Shown piece by piece: positions 1 to 5,770 of a stretch of DNA of 6,855 bases. Below the pieces are notes generated by a model that ran no database searches, was not told where the DNA came from, and was given only the letters and a program-made list of their open reading frames with translations. The translations under genes were made by a program, and so were the position numbers. Numbering within the stretch: position 1 is the first letter of the stretch; each line of letters opens with the position of its first letter. Origin of the DNA: Clostridiales bacterium (GTDB lineage Bacteria > Bacillota > Clostridia > Oscillospirales > Oscillospiraceae); NCBI GenBank assembly GCA_009774055.1, contig VSNB01000171.1, positions 1-6,855 on the forward strand. Reading direction: 5' to 3'.

Positions 1-20
1 AGATGTTTATAAAGAGACAG
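1..20 (+). other. Residual Nextera (Tn5 mosaic end) adapter, sequencing artefact
   Basis: The first 20 bases read AGATGTTTATAAAGAGACAG. The Nextera/Tn5 mosaic end is AGATGTGTATAAGAGACAG, so the window start matches it apart from one G-to-T change and one inserted A. The match lies exactly at base 1 and ends on the final CAG, as expected for untrimmed adapter at a contig edge. Genomic sequence therefore probably begins at base 21. The apparent start codon at 3-5 and the residues MFIKRQ read from it are adapter and not part of the protein. Confidence 0.9.
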
Positions 21-2642
21 ATCCTGGACGCCTCCGGTGTGGAAGCCGGGGAGGATCTGCGCCGTTCTGCGCCCGCCATGGAGGCGCTGCTGGACCTGTG
101 CATGGCCTTCTCTGAGGCATATCAAAGGGAGAAGCTGCGGCGGAATGCAACCGACTTTTCCGACCAGGAGCACTACGCTGTGCGCCTGCTGCTGGGTGAG
201 GGGGGGCGCCCCACGCCTCTGGCGGAAACCGTCGCCGCCCGTTACCGCGAGGTGATGGTGGACGAATACCAGGACACTAACCAGGTTCAGAACTGCATTT
301 TTGACGCTATTTCCGAAAATGGCCGCCGTCTTTTCACAGTGGGAGATGTGAAGCAGTCCATTTATCGCTTCCGCCTGGCGGATCCAACCATCTTTCTGGC
401 ACAGTATCGGGTTTTTCCGGATGCCGCCGAGGCGTCGGAGGGGGAGCCCCGGCGAATTCTGCTCAGCCAGAATTTCCGCTCCCGCGCCCCGGTCCTGGAT
501 GCGGCCAATTTCGTCTTTTCCAATGTGATGAGCCGGGAGATGGGGGACGTTGACTACGGCGAGGCGGAGCAGCTGCACTTCGGCGCGGCCTACCTGCCGC
601 CTCGGGAGGACTGTCAGACGGAATTTCACCTCCTGATCCCCTCCCAGGACGGGGAGGAGGCGGAGGAAAAAATCCCCGCCGCCTTGGCGGAGGCCCGTCT
701 TGCGGCGGAACGGATCGCCGCGCTGCTGGCGGAGGGCTATCCCATTACCGATGAGGATACCGGAGCGCTCCGTCCCTGCCGGCCGGAGGACATGGTGATC
801 CTCATGCGCTCCCCGGGTCCCCGCCTGCGGCATTATACCCGGGCGTTGGAGGAGCGGGGCATTCCCTGCGCCGTCCAGGAGGACGAGGACTTTTTTTCCT
901 CCATGGAGGTGGCTGTAACCTGCTCGCTGCTGGAGATTCTGGACAATCCCCGGCAGGATGTACCCTTGATCGCCGTACTGCGCTCCCCACTGGCGGGCTT
1001 CTCTCCGGACCGGCTGGCTCTGATCCGGGGCACGCATCCGGAAGGGGACTTTTATGAGGCACTGTCCGCCTGCGAAGACGAGGACTGTGTCAGATTCCTG
1101 CGCATGCTGGAGGAGCTGCGGGATCTCTCCAGGGATATGAGCGTCCACCGCCTGATCTGGCGGATCTACAATCATCTGAACGTACTGGGCGTCTTTGGCG
1201 CCATGGGCGGAGGAGAGCGGCGGCGGGAGAACCTGATCGCCCTCTATGAGCACGCCCGGCATTTTGAGAACGCGGGATACAAGGGGCTGTTCGCCTTTGT
1301 CTCCCACCTTCGCCGCCTGCTGGAGAACGGGGAGCAGCCTGCTGTGGCCTCCGGTTCCCTGACCGCCGGGGTGCAGATCATGAGCATCCACAAGTCGAAG
1401 GGCCTGGAATTTCCAATCGTCATTCTGGCGGACCTGGGAAAGCGGTTCAATCAAGCCGACCTCCAGACACCGGTGCTGGTTCATCCCCAGCTGGGCCTGG
1501 GGCCGCTGTACATCGACCTGGACCGGCATATCCGCTATCCCACCATCGCCCGGGAGGCGGTGTCCGGCCTGGTCAGCCGGGAGTCCCGGTCCGAAGAAAT
1601 GCGGGTGCTGTACGTGGGTATGACCCGCGCCAAGGAGAAGCTGATCATGACTGCCTCCATGCGTTCCGCCCAGCGAAGACTGAAGGAGCTGTCCGCACTG
1701 TCGGCCCTGCCCGTGCCGCCGGAGACGGTAGACGGCGCCAGATCCATGGCGGAGTGGGTTCTGCTGCCGCTGCTGAAACGGCGGGAGGCCGCTCCGCTGC
1801 GGGAGCTGGCGGGGCAGGAGGAGAACCTTTGGACGCTGGCGGAGGATGCGCCGTGGCTGGTTACGGTCCACGAGAGCGGCCCCTTCAGCGAACCACCCGC
1901 GCCCACGGCGAGGGAGAGCGTGTCTGCGCCCTCTGGGACGGTCCTTCCTGTCAATCGGGAAGCCCTGGATTTTGTATATCCCCATCGCGCGTCCTGCGCC
2001 ACGCCGACCAAGCTTACCGCCACCCAGCTCAAGGGCCGGGAAAAGGACAAGGAGATTGCCGAAGAAACCATACAGCCCTATGTCCGGCGGAGCTTCGCCG
2101 CGCCGCGGTTCCTGTCTGGTCAGCGGCCGCTCACCGGCGCGGAGAAAGGGACTGCCACCCACCTGGTGATGCAGTATCTTCCCCTGGCGGAGGACACCGA
2201 TGTGGGGGCCGTAGTGGAGGAGCTGGCGGCGCGCCGTCTGTTGACCCGCCAGCAGGCGGACGCGGTAGAGCAGGTGGCGATCCGTGGCTTTCTGCACTCG
2301 CCCCTGGCCGCACAGCTGCGGCGGGCGGAGAAGATGGGAACGCTGGAACGGGAATTTCGTTTCAGCCTGCTACTGCCCGGAAAGGACTATTTCCCCGGCC
2401 TGGAGGATGGGGAGGAGGTCCTGCTTCAAGGGGTGGTGGACCTCTTTGCCATTGAGGACGGGGGCGTCACCGTGGTGGACTTCAAAACGGATTATGTTAC
2501 GGAAGTGACGCTGCCGGAGAAGGCGGACGCTTACCGTCCCCAGCTGGCGGCCTACAGCGCCGCGCTTGAGCGCATTCTGGAACTGCCGATCAAACGCCGG
2601 ATACTCTATTTTTTCCGCACCGGACAGGCAATAGAGGTTTAA
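21..2642 (+). CDS. addA: ATP-dependent helicase/nuclease subunit AddA, 5'-truncated
   Basis: AddA is the UvrD-like 3'-5' helicase and nuclease subunit of AddAB, the Gram-positive counterpart of RecBCD; it resects double-strand breaks up to a Chi site for recombination. Residues are numbered by codon from base 3. Visible helicase motifs are II (VDEYQDT, D87-E88), III (GDVKQSIYRFR, 114-124), IV (LSQNFRSR, 154-161), V (SIHKSKGLEFP, 461-471) and VI (VLYVGMTRAK, 535-544). The C-terminal nuclease domain has H720 (GTATH), D813 (VVDLF), D826 and K828 (VDFKTD) and a QLAAY motif at 847-851, so the nuclease site looks intact. About 873 genuine residues remain of a family length near 1,200; the Q motif and Walker A motif are missing because the contig starts inside the gene. 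addB would be expected upstream. The gene ends in TAA at 2640-2642. No frameshift or internal stop is seen. Confidence 0.96.
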   Translation: MLDASGVEAGEDLRRSAPAMEALLDLCMAFSEAYQREKLRRNATDFSDQEHYAVRLLLGEGGRPTPLAETVAARYREVMVDEYQDTNQVQNCIFDAISENGRRLFTVGDVKQSIYRFRLADPTIFLAQYRVFPDAAEASEGEPRRILLSQNFRSRAPVLDAANFVFSNVMSREMGDVDYGEAEQLHFGAAYLPPREDCQTEFHLLIPSQDGEEAEEKIPAALAEARLAAERIAALLAEGYPITDEDTGALRPCRPEDMVILMRSPGPRLRHYTRALEERGIPCAVQEDEDFFSSMEVAVTCSLLEILDNPRQDVPLIAVLRSPLAGFSPDRLALIRGTHPEGDFYEALSACEDEDCVRFLRMLEELRDLSRDMSVHRLIWRIYNHLNVLGVFGAMGGGERRRENLIALYEHARHFENAGYKGLFAFVSHLRRLLENGEQPAVASGSLTAGVQIMSIHKSKGLEFPIVILADLGKRFNQADLQTPVLVHPQLGLGPLYIDLDRHIRYPTIAREAVSGLVSRESRSEEMRVLYVGMTRAKEKLIMTASMRSAQRRLKELSALSALPVPPETVDGARSMAEWVLLPLLKRREAAPLRELAGQEENLWTLAEDAPWLVTVHESGPFSEPPAPTARESVSAPSGTVLPVNREALDFVYPHRASCATPTKLTATQLKGREKDKEIAEETIQPYVRRSFAAPRFLSGQRPLTGAEKGTATHLVMQYLPLAEDTDVGAVVEELAARRLLTRQQADAVEQVAIRGFLHSPLAAQLRRAEKMGTLEREFRFSLLLPGKDYFPGLEDGEEVLLQGVVDLFAIEDGGVTVVDFKTDYVTEVTLPEKADAYRPQLAAYSAALERILELPIKRRILYFFRTGQAIEV

Positions 2643-2696
2643 GCACCTGTCTTTGCAGGCGCATAGCGCCGGCCGGGAATCCGTTTGCTGTTTATA

Positions 2697-2731
2697 GTAT
2701 TATTTCCGAGCTTAAAGCTAGGAAATAATAC
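2697..2731. repeat. Hairpin 1 of a three-hairpin cluster
   Basis: GTATTATTTCC (2697-2707) is perfectly complementary to GGAAATAATAC (2721-2731), an 11-bp stem. After one G/A mismatch the stem continues with AGCT (2709-2712) against AGCT (2716-2719), leaving a TAA loop. No T-run follows, so it is not a standard intrinsic terminator. Its left arm is a diverged copy of hairpin 3. Confidence 0.75.
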
Positions 2732-2745
2732 ATTTGATGCAAGCC

Positions 2746-2783
2746 GTTTTGCTCGCCGCTGTAAACAGCGGCAACCGCAAAAC
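2746..2783. repeat. Hairpin 2 of a three-hairpin cluster
   Basis: This is a two-part stem. The outer part is GTTTTGC (2746-2752) with GCAAAAC (2777-2783). The inner part is GCCGCTGT (2755-2762) with ACAGCGGC (2765-2772), closing on a two-base AA loop on paper, or a TAAA loop if the last pair opens. The internal loop between the parts is TC on one side and AACC on the other. It may extend outward through ATTT (2732-2735) and AAAT (2789-2792). Confidence 0.7.
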
Positions 2784-2791
2784 ATGGCAAA

Positions 2792-2824
2792 TATTACTTC
2801 CGACCTTTCGGTTCGGAAGTAATA
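2792..2824. repeat. Hairpin 3 of a three-hairpin cluster
   Basis: TATTACTTCCGA (2792-2803) is perfectly complementary to TCGGAAGTAATA (2813-2824), a 12-bp stem. CC (2804-2805) and GG (2810-2811) add two pairs around a TTTC loop, with T2812 bulged. Its left arm matches hairpin 1 at 12 of 14 positions (2698-2711 against 2792-2805). Confidence 0.75.
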
Positions 2825-2887
2825 AATATATCGAATTCCGCTTCTTTGCGCTATATTCTCTGCAAATTTACGATTTTCCCCTTGTAA

Positions 2888-2915
2888 TTACCAAAAAAAG
2901 GGTGTAAGATATAAT
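2888..2915 (+). promoter_or_regulatory. Predicted sigma-A-type promoter of the carD-ispD-ispF operon
   Basis: A perfect -10 box TATAAT lies at 2910-2915. The best-placed -35 candidate is TTACCA at 2888-2893, 4 of 6 consensus bases with 16-bp spacing; TTGTAA at 2882-2887 matches better in its first three bases but is 22 bp away. The spacer holds a run of seven A's. Transcription would start near 2922, giving a leader of about 54 nt before the ATG at 2976. This is a consensus match only. Confidence 0.6.
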
Positions 2916-2975
2916 ATGATGATAATACACCTACATTTTGATTGCGTATGCGTATGAAAGGGAGGCGGAAGGAAT

Positions 2976-3470
2976 ATGTTTTGCGTAGGGGACAAGGTTG
3001 CGCACCCCATGCACGGGGCGGGCATCATCGACAAGATCGTAACGGAAACTGTGGCTGGAGCAAGGCAGGATTATTACGTTTTTCGTATGCCTGTGGGCGG
3101 TTTGACACTGAAAATTCCAACCGCCGCCGGGGAGACGTCCGGCCTGCGGGGCGTATGGGAGCATAACCGTATCCGGAAGCTGCTGCAGGACCTGTCCGGG
3201 CTGGAGGTGGAGCGGTTCACCGGCAGCTGGAACCAGCGGTACAGAGAGAACATGGAGAAGCTGAAAAGCGGCGATCTCTACGAGGTCGCCAGAGTAATTA
3301 AGAGCTTGCTCTACCGGGAAAACGAGCGGGGACTGTCCACCGGGGAACGGAAGATCCTCCGCACGGCGAAGCAGATCCTGATTTCCGAGATGGTCCTGTC
3401 CACCGGAGAAGATTATGGCGAATTGGAGCAGCAGGTTCATCTGGCCGTTACAGGAGGCGGGAAGGATTGA
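2976..3470 (+). CDS. CarD/CdnL-family transcriptional regulator
   Basis: The 164-residue protein fits the CarD/CdnL/TRCF-interaction family, whose members bind the RNA polymerase beta subunit and modulate open-complex stability at promoters; it would act in the cytoplasm. The N-terminal half, about residues 1-60, has the family pattern FCVGDKVAHPMHGAG followed by YYVFRMPVGGLTLKIP, the beta-rich polymerase-binding module. The rest is helical, with the typical segments WNQRYRENMEKLKSGDLYEVA and LSTGERKILRTAKQILISE. The length is normal. The ATG at 2976 is supported by GGGAGG about 10 nt upstream. It is the first gene of an apparent operon and overlaps ispD by 4 bp. Family assignment is firm; its target promoters and any direct control of isoprenoid genes are not shown by the sequence, and activity could differ from mycobacterial or myxobacterial CarD. 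Confidence 0.92.
   Translation: MFCVGDKVAHPMHGAGIIDKIVTETVAGARQDYYVFRMPVGGLTLKIPTAAGETSGLRGVWEHNRIRKLLQDLSGLEVERFTGSWNQRYRENMEKLKSGDLYEVARVIKSLLYRENERGLSTGERKILRTAKQILISEMVLSTGEDYGELEQQVHLAVTGGGKD
3452..3457 (+). promoter_or_regulatory. Ribosome binding site deciding the TTG start of ispD
   Basis: A perfect AGGAGG lies inside the end of the carD-like gene, 9 nt before the TTG at 3467. It is the reason for choosing a TTG start: the first in-frame ATG further on encodes the Met of the catalytic SSSRMGG loop and would destroy the active site. Confidence 0.8.
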
Positions 3471-4207
3471 AAAATTTTCTCTCAAAATTATTCCACCGGA
3501 AGGGCAGGGAGGAGCATCCCTATTGCAGCGTCATTGTCGCCGCCGCCGGTTCCTCCAGCCGCATGGGGGGGCAGAATAAGCTGATGATGCCCATCGACGG
3601 CGTTCCTGTCCTGGCGCTGACGCTTCGGGCAATCAACGAGGCGGAGCTGACGGACGAGATCGTGGTGGCCGCCCGGGAGGAGGACCTGATTCCCATCGGC
3701 AACCTGTGCAAGGTTTACGGCATCACCAAGCCGGTCAAGATTGTCTGCGGTGGGGAGAACCGGCTGGAATCGGTGTACCGGGCGTCTCTGGAGTGCAGGG
3801 AGGAGGCGGCGTTTTTAGCCGTCCACGATGGGGCGCGGCCTCTGGTTTCGCCGGAACTGATCGACCGCACCATATCCCTGGCGCATCGCACCAACGCTGC
3901 CGCTCCCGCCGTTCCAGTGAAGGACACGGTCAAAATCGTCCGGGACGGCAAGGTGGTGAGCACCCCGCCCCGGGAGGAGTTGCGGGCCGTTCAGACGCCC
4001 CAGGTTTTCGATGCCGACCTGCTCCGAGCGGCGCTGGAGAACGCCAGAATACTCGGAGAAGCGGTCACCGATGACTGCTCCGCAGTGGAAAAACTTGGGA
4101 AGGAAATTTACTTGACAGAGGGCGCGTACGAGAACATTAAGATTACGACGCCGGAGGATTTACTCCTGGCGGCCGAGTTGTTGCGTCAGCGGGAGGTGCA
4201 GCCGTGA
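3467..4207 (+). CDS. ispD: 2-C-methyl-D-erythritol 4-phosphate cytidylyltransferase IspD
   Basis: IspD transfers CMP from CTP to 2-C-methyl-D-erythritol 4-phosphate, the third step of the MEP isoprenoid pathway, in the cytoplasm. The 246-residue product has the nucleotide-binding signature AAAGSSSRMGGQNK at residues 25-38, with R32 and K38 aligned to the catalytic Arg and Lys of the family. Further conserved stretches are VHDGARPLV, VPVKDTVK, RAVQTPQVF, TDDCSAVE and the terminal KITTPEDL. The TTG start overlaps the carD-like stop codon by 4 bp. About 17 basic residues precede the usual start of the fold (MKNFLSKLFHRKGREEH), a little longer than typical; it reads as an amphipathic or basic extension, not a signal peptide. 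The 3' end overlaps ispF by 4 bp, so translation of all three genes is probably coupled. Assignment is very secure. Confidence 0.97.
   Translation: MKNFLSKLFHRKGREEHPYCSVIVAAAGSSSRMGGQNKLMMPIDGVPVLALTLRAINEAELTDEIVVAAREEDLIPIGNLCKVYGITKPVKIVCGGENRLESVYRASLECREEAAFLAVHDGARPLVSPELIDRTISLAHRTNAAAPAVPVKDTVKIVRDGKVVSTPPREELRAVQTPQVFDADLLRAALENARILGEAVTDDCSAVEKLGKEIYLTEGAYENIKITTPEDLLLAAELLRQREVQP
4191..4196 (+). promoter_or_regulatory. Ribosome binding site deciding the GTG start of ispF
   Basis: GGGAGG lies 7 nt before the GTG at 4204, inside the last codons of ispD. It supports a GTG start overlapping the ispD TGA (GTGA, 4204-4207). The start gives an N-terminus only three residues longer than E. 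coli IspF when the metal-ligand motif is aligned. Confidence 0.8.
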
Positions 4208-4686
4208 GGGTTCCCAGAATCGGTCAGGGGTATGACGTCCATCGGCTGACGGAGGGCCGTCCGCTGATCCTGGGAGGGGTCGCCATTCCTTGGGAGAAGG
4301 GATTGCTGGGCCACTCCGATGCGGATGTACTCCTGCATGCGCTGATGGACGCCCTGCTGGGGGCGGCGGCGCTGGGGGACATCGGCCGCTTGTTTCCGGA
4401 CTGCGATGAACGGTACCGGGGCGCGGACAGCCGTGTCCTCCTGCGGGAGGTCCGGCGCGTCCTTGCGGCACATGGATTTGCCATCGGCAATGTGGATATG
4501 ACTCTGATTGCGCAAAAGCCCAAAATTGCGCCGTATATTGCCCAAATGCGGGAAAATATTGCGTCTGATTTGGAAATCAGTCCTGACTTTGTAAGCGTTA
4601 AGGCCACAACGGAGGAGCGTCTGGGCTTTACCGGCGACGGTTCCGGCATGTCCGCGCAGGCCATTGCTTTGATATGGAAAGAATAA
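4204..4686 (+). CDS. ispF: 2-C-methyl-D-erythritol 2,4-cyclodiphosphate synthase IspF
   Basis: IspF cyclises 4-diphosphocytidyl-methylerythritol 2-phosphate with loss of CMP, the fifth MEP-pathway step; the family forms cytoplasmic trimers with a divalent metal at each active site. The 160-residue product has normal length. The metal ligands are visible as D11 and H13 in GYDVH and H45 in DVLLHAL. The GHSDAD loop is at 36-41, and T136/E138 in ATTEERLGFTG match the conserved Thr and Glu of the family. The usual FPDTDP segment reads FPDCDE here (64-69), a mild variation outside the metal ligands. It is the last gene of the operon; ispE, which supplies its substrate, is not in the window. Its TAA lies 20 bp before a strong inverted repeat. 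Assignment is very secure. Confidence 0.97.
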   Translation: MRVPRIGQGYDVHRLTEGRPLILGGVAIPWEKGLLGHSDADVLLHALMDALLGAAALGDIGRLFPDCDERYRGADSRVLLREVRRVLAAHGFAIGNVDMTLIAQKPKIAPYIAQMRENIASDLEISPDFVSVKATTEERLGFTGDGSGMSAQAIALIWKE

Positions 4687-4706
4687 CGGCAAAGACCACG
4701 TTCTTC

Positions 4707-4758
4707 AGTAACAGCCGCCCCCTTCCGCATATGCATGCGGAAGGGGGCGGCTGTTACT
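4707..4758. terminator. Perfect 24-bp inverted repeat between convergent genes, probable bidirectional terminator
   Basis: Bases 4707-4730 are exactly complementary to 4735-4758, with an ATGC loop at 4731-4734. The stem core is very GC-rich (GCCGCCCCCTTCCGC and its complement). It begins 20 bp after the ispF stop and touches the stop codon of the minus-strand PAP2 gene (4758-4760). Neither strand shows a T-run after the stem: the plus strand continues CAGCGGG and the minus strand GAAGAAC. It is therefore a stem without the usual tail. The placement argues for transcription termination or 3'-end protection of both convergent transcripts. Confidence 0.7.
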
Positions 4759-5672
4759 CAGCGGGAGTACCGCTCAAAAAATCGGAACGTCATGGGCCAG
4801 AGACATCCCGCCGTAAGGACCACCAAGAAGTAGCGAACCGCATGAGCGGCCTCATGACCGCCAAGCAGTCCCAGCAGGGGTGCTTTCAGAAGGCTCTTTA
4901 CCAGAATGACAAGCGCCAGACCACCCAACAGCTTCACGGCCTGCCCCCACCAGGGAGCGCGGTTGGGGAATTGCAGCAGCCTGTTGTCAAATACGCAGAC
5001 CACCAGCATACCCCCTACAGCCCCGGCCATGCTGTAGGCGTTTTTAACCGCATGGGCAAAGTTGTCCGGATCGATCCCGGCAGGGAAGGGGAAGAACTCC
5101 ATGTACCCCACAAAAGCCAGACTGAACGCAAGCATTCCACCAAGAATGAGATAAATCCGGTTGGGAAACCACAGTGTGCTCTCAATCAGCGGATACAGGA
5201 CGAACACCAGTACTGCCGCTGTCGCAAAGGACACGCCTACATCCGCCGGAGTATGTACCCCCAGATACATCCGGGAAACGGAAACCAGCAGCAGAACTAC
5301 GATGCAGATGATCCGAAGCCACCACCGGCCTGTAAATCTTGCCACGCCGCCAAAAAAGCCGACAGCGGTCTGGGTATGACCGCTGGGGAAGCTGTAGCCG
5401 GTGGCTTCGGCCTGGGCGGACTTGACAATGGTGAAATTCGGGTCCCTGATCCAGGGGCGGGGTACCCGGCAGATTATTTTCAGCCACTGGTTGATGAGGG
5501 TACCCACAAATCCAACGCTCAGCAGATAGTAACCCTTCCGCTTGTCCACGCACCAGAACACGAACAGCGCGCCTACCATAAAGAAGGTTTCTTCCCCGAG
5601 GTGTGTTACCAGGGACATGAACATGTCCATCACCGGGGTCCGGATGGACTCAAACCAATACAACAGCTCCAT
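4758..5672 (-). CDS. PAP2-family membrane phosphatase
   Basis: The 304-residue product is a type 2 phosphatidic acid phosphatase-like integral membrane enzyme, removing phosphate from a lipid phosphate or pyrophosphate. All three signature motifs are present: KX6RP (K65 to R72-P73), PSGH (96-99) and SRX5HX3D (S133-R134, H140, D144); H99, H140 and D144 are the expected catalytic residues. About eight or nine hydrophobic segments are visible, around 30-42, 47-64, 101-112, 119-133, 145-162, 172-192, 211-229, 245-263 and 279-296. The C-terminal ~140 residues after the last motif go beyond a minimal PAP2 domain. I start it at MELLYWF because AAGGAGG lies 7 nt upstream; the open frame reaches 5771 but that extension crosses the promoter and a terminator. 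Substrate is unknown: undecaprenyl pyrophosphate (BcrC-like) is possible but unproven. It is monocistronic and convergent to ispF. Confidence 0.9.
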   Translation of the reverse strand: MELLYWFESIRTPVMDMFMSLVTHLGEETFFMVGALFVFWCVDKRKGYYLLSVGFVGTLINQWLKIICRVPRPWIRDPNFTIVKSAQAEATGYSFPSGHTQTAVGFFGGVARFTGRWWLRIICIVVLLLVSVSRMYLGVHTPADVGVSFATAAVLVFVLYPLIESTLWFPNRIYLILGGMLAFSLAFVGYMEFFPFPAGIDPDNFAHAVKNAYSMAGAVGGMLVVCVFDNRLLQFPNRAPWWGQAVKLLGGLALVILVKSLLKAPLLGLLGGHEAAHAVRYFLVVLTAGCLWPMTFRFFERYSR

Positions 5673-5679
5673 ATGCGCT

Positions 5680-5686
5680 CCTCCTT
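5680..5686 (-). promoter_or_regulatory. Ribosome binding site fixing the PAP2 start
   Basis: The minus strand reads AAGGAGG here, 7 nt before the ATG at 5672-5670. It decides for the internal Met over the longer open frame, whose first 33 residues (MAGGPCTALLFLLLLPRRR and on) would be encoded by terminator tail and promoter DNA. Confidence 0.85.
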
Positions 5687-5706
5687 GGCGTATAGTTCCT
5701 GCCACT

Positions 5707-5735
5707 ATTATAATACGGCGGCGGGGGAGAAGCAA
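5707..5735 (-). promoter_or_regulatory. Predicted sigma-A-type promoter of the PAP2 gene
   Basis: On the minus strand a perfect TATAAT (5712-5707) lies 17 bp downstream of TTGCTT (5735-5730), which matches the -35 consensus in its first three bases. Transcription would start near 5700, leaving a leader of about 28 nt that carries the AAGGAGG site. The spacer is C/G-rich (CTCCCCCGCCGCCG). The -35 box sits in the pyrimidine tail of the upstream gene's terminator. Confidence 0.65.
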
Positions 5736-5739
5736 GAGG

Positions 5740-5765
5740 AAAAGGAGGGCCGTGCACGGCCCTCC
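5740..5765 (-). terminator. Intrinsic terminator of the LytTR-DUF3021 operon
   Basis: Bases 5744-5765 form a perfect 22-bp palindrome, half-site GGAGGGCCGTG followed directly by CACGGCCCTCC. As RNA the innermost bases would open to a small loop. On the minus strand it is followed by TTTTCCTCTTGCTT, an interrupted U-rich tail. It starts 5 bp after the TAG stop of the DUF3021-like gene (5773-5771), the expected place for that operon's terminator, and it insulates the PAP2 promoter just beyond. Confidence 0.8.
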
Positions 5766-5770
5766 CGCCA

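Larger units (their letters stand above)
2643..2881. other. AT-rich intergenic region between addA and the carD operon
   Basis: This gene-free stretch contrasts with its GC-rich flanks. Just after the addA stop there is a small GC-rich hairpin, GGCGC-ATA-GCGCC at 2658-2670, without a following T-run. Then come three larger hairpins (2697-2731, 2746-2783, 2792-2824, listed separately). From 2825 to 2881 it is AT-rich, with no open reading frame worth calling and no obvious tRNA or riboswitch I recognise. No classical intrinsic terminator with a T-tract is visible for addA on the plus strand. Confidence 0.6.

Noticed and set aside
1535..2071. A 178-codon open frame on the minus strand within addA
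   Set aside because: It overlaps the helicase motif VI region of addA and has a Ser/Ala/Arg-rich composition typical of an antisense shadow, with no ribosome binding site or domain recognised.
1754..2455. A 233-codon plus-strand open frame in another phase inside addA
   Set aside because: Gly/Ala/Arg-rich out-of-frame reading of a GC-rich gene. The addA frame stays intact through the nuclease motifs, so this is not evidence of a frameshift.
2697..2824. CRISPR array
   Set aside because: Only two related units, each internally palindromic, with a different hairpin between them; there are no regular repeats and spacers, and no cas gene is present.
2643..2975. Riboswitch or tRNA in the addA-carD spacer
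   Set aside because: The hairpins do not match any riboswitch core or tRNA cloverleaf I can recognise, and they lie upstream of the predicted promoter at 2888-2915, so they would not be in the carD leader.
2942..2975. Earlier starts (TTG/ATG in GCGTATGCGTATG) for a leader peptide before the carD-like gene
   Set aside because: These starts are out of frame with the carD-like gene, read into it without a domain, and lack a ribosome binding site; the GGGAGG downstream clearly serves the ATG at 2976.
2931..3485. A 184-codon minus-strand open frame opposite the carD-like gene
   Set aside because: It covers the carD-like gene, its promoter leader and ribosome binding site on the other strand, and shows no domain.
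4224..4736. Minus-strand open frames opposite ispF
   Set aside because: Antisense shadows of a complete, highly conserved ispF with all metal ligands; one runs into the inverted repeat.
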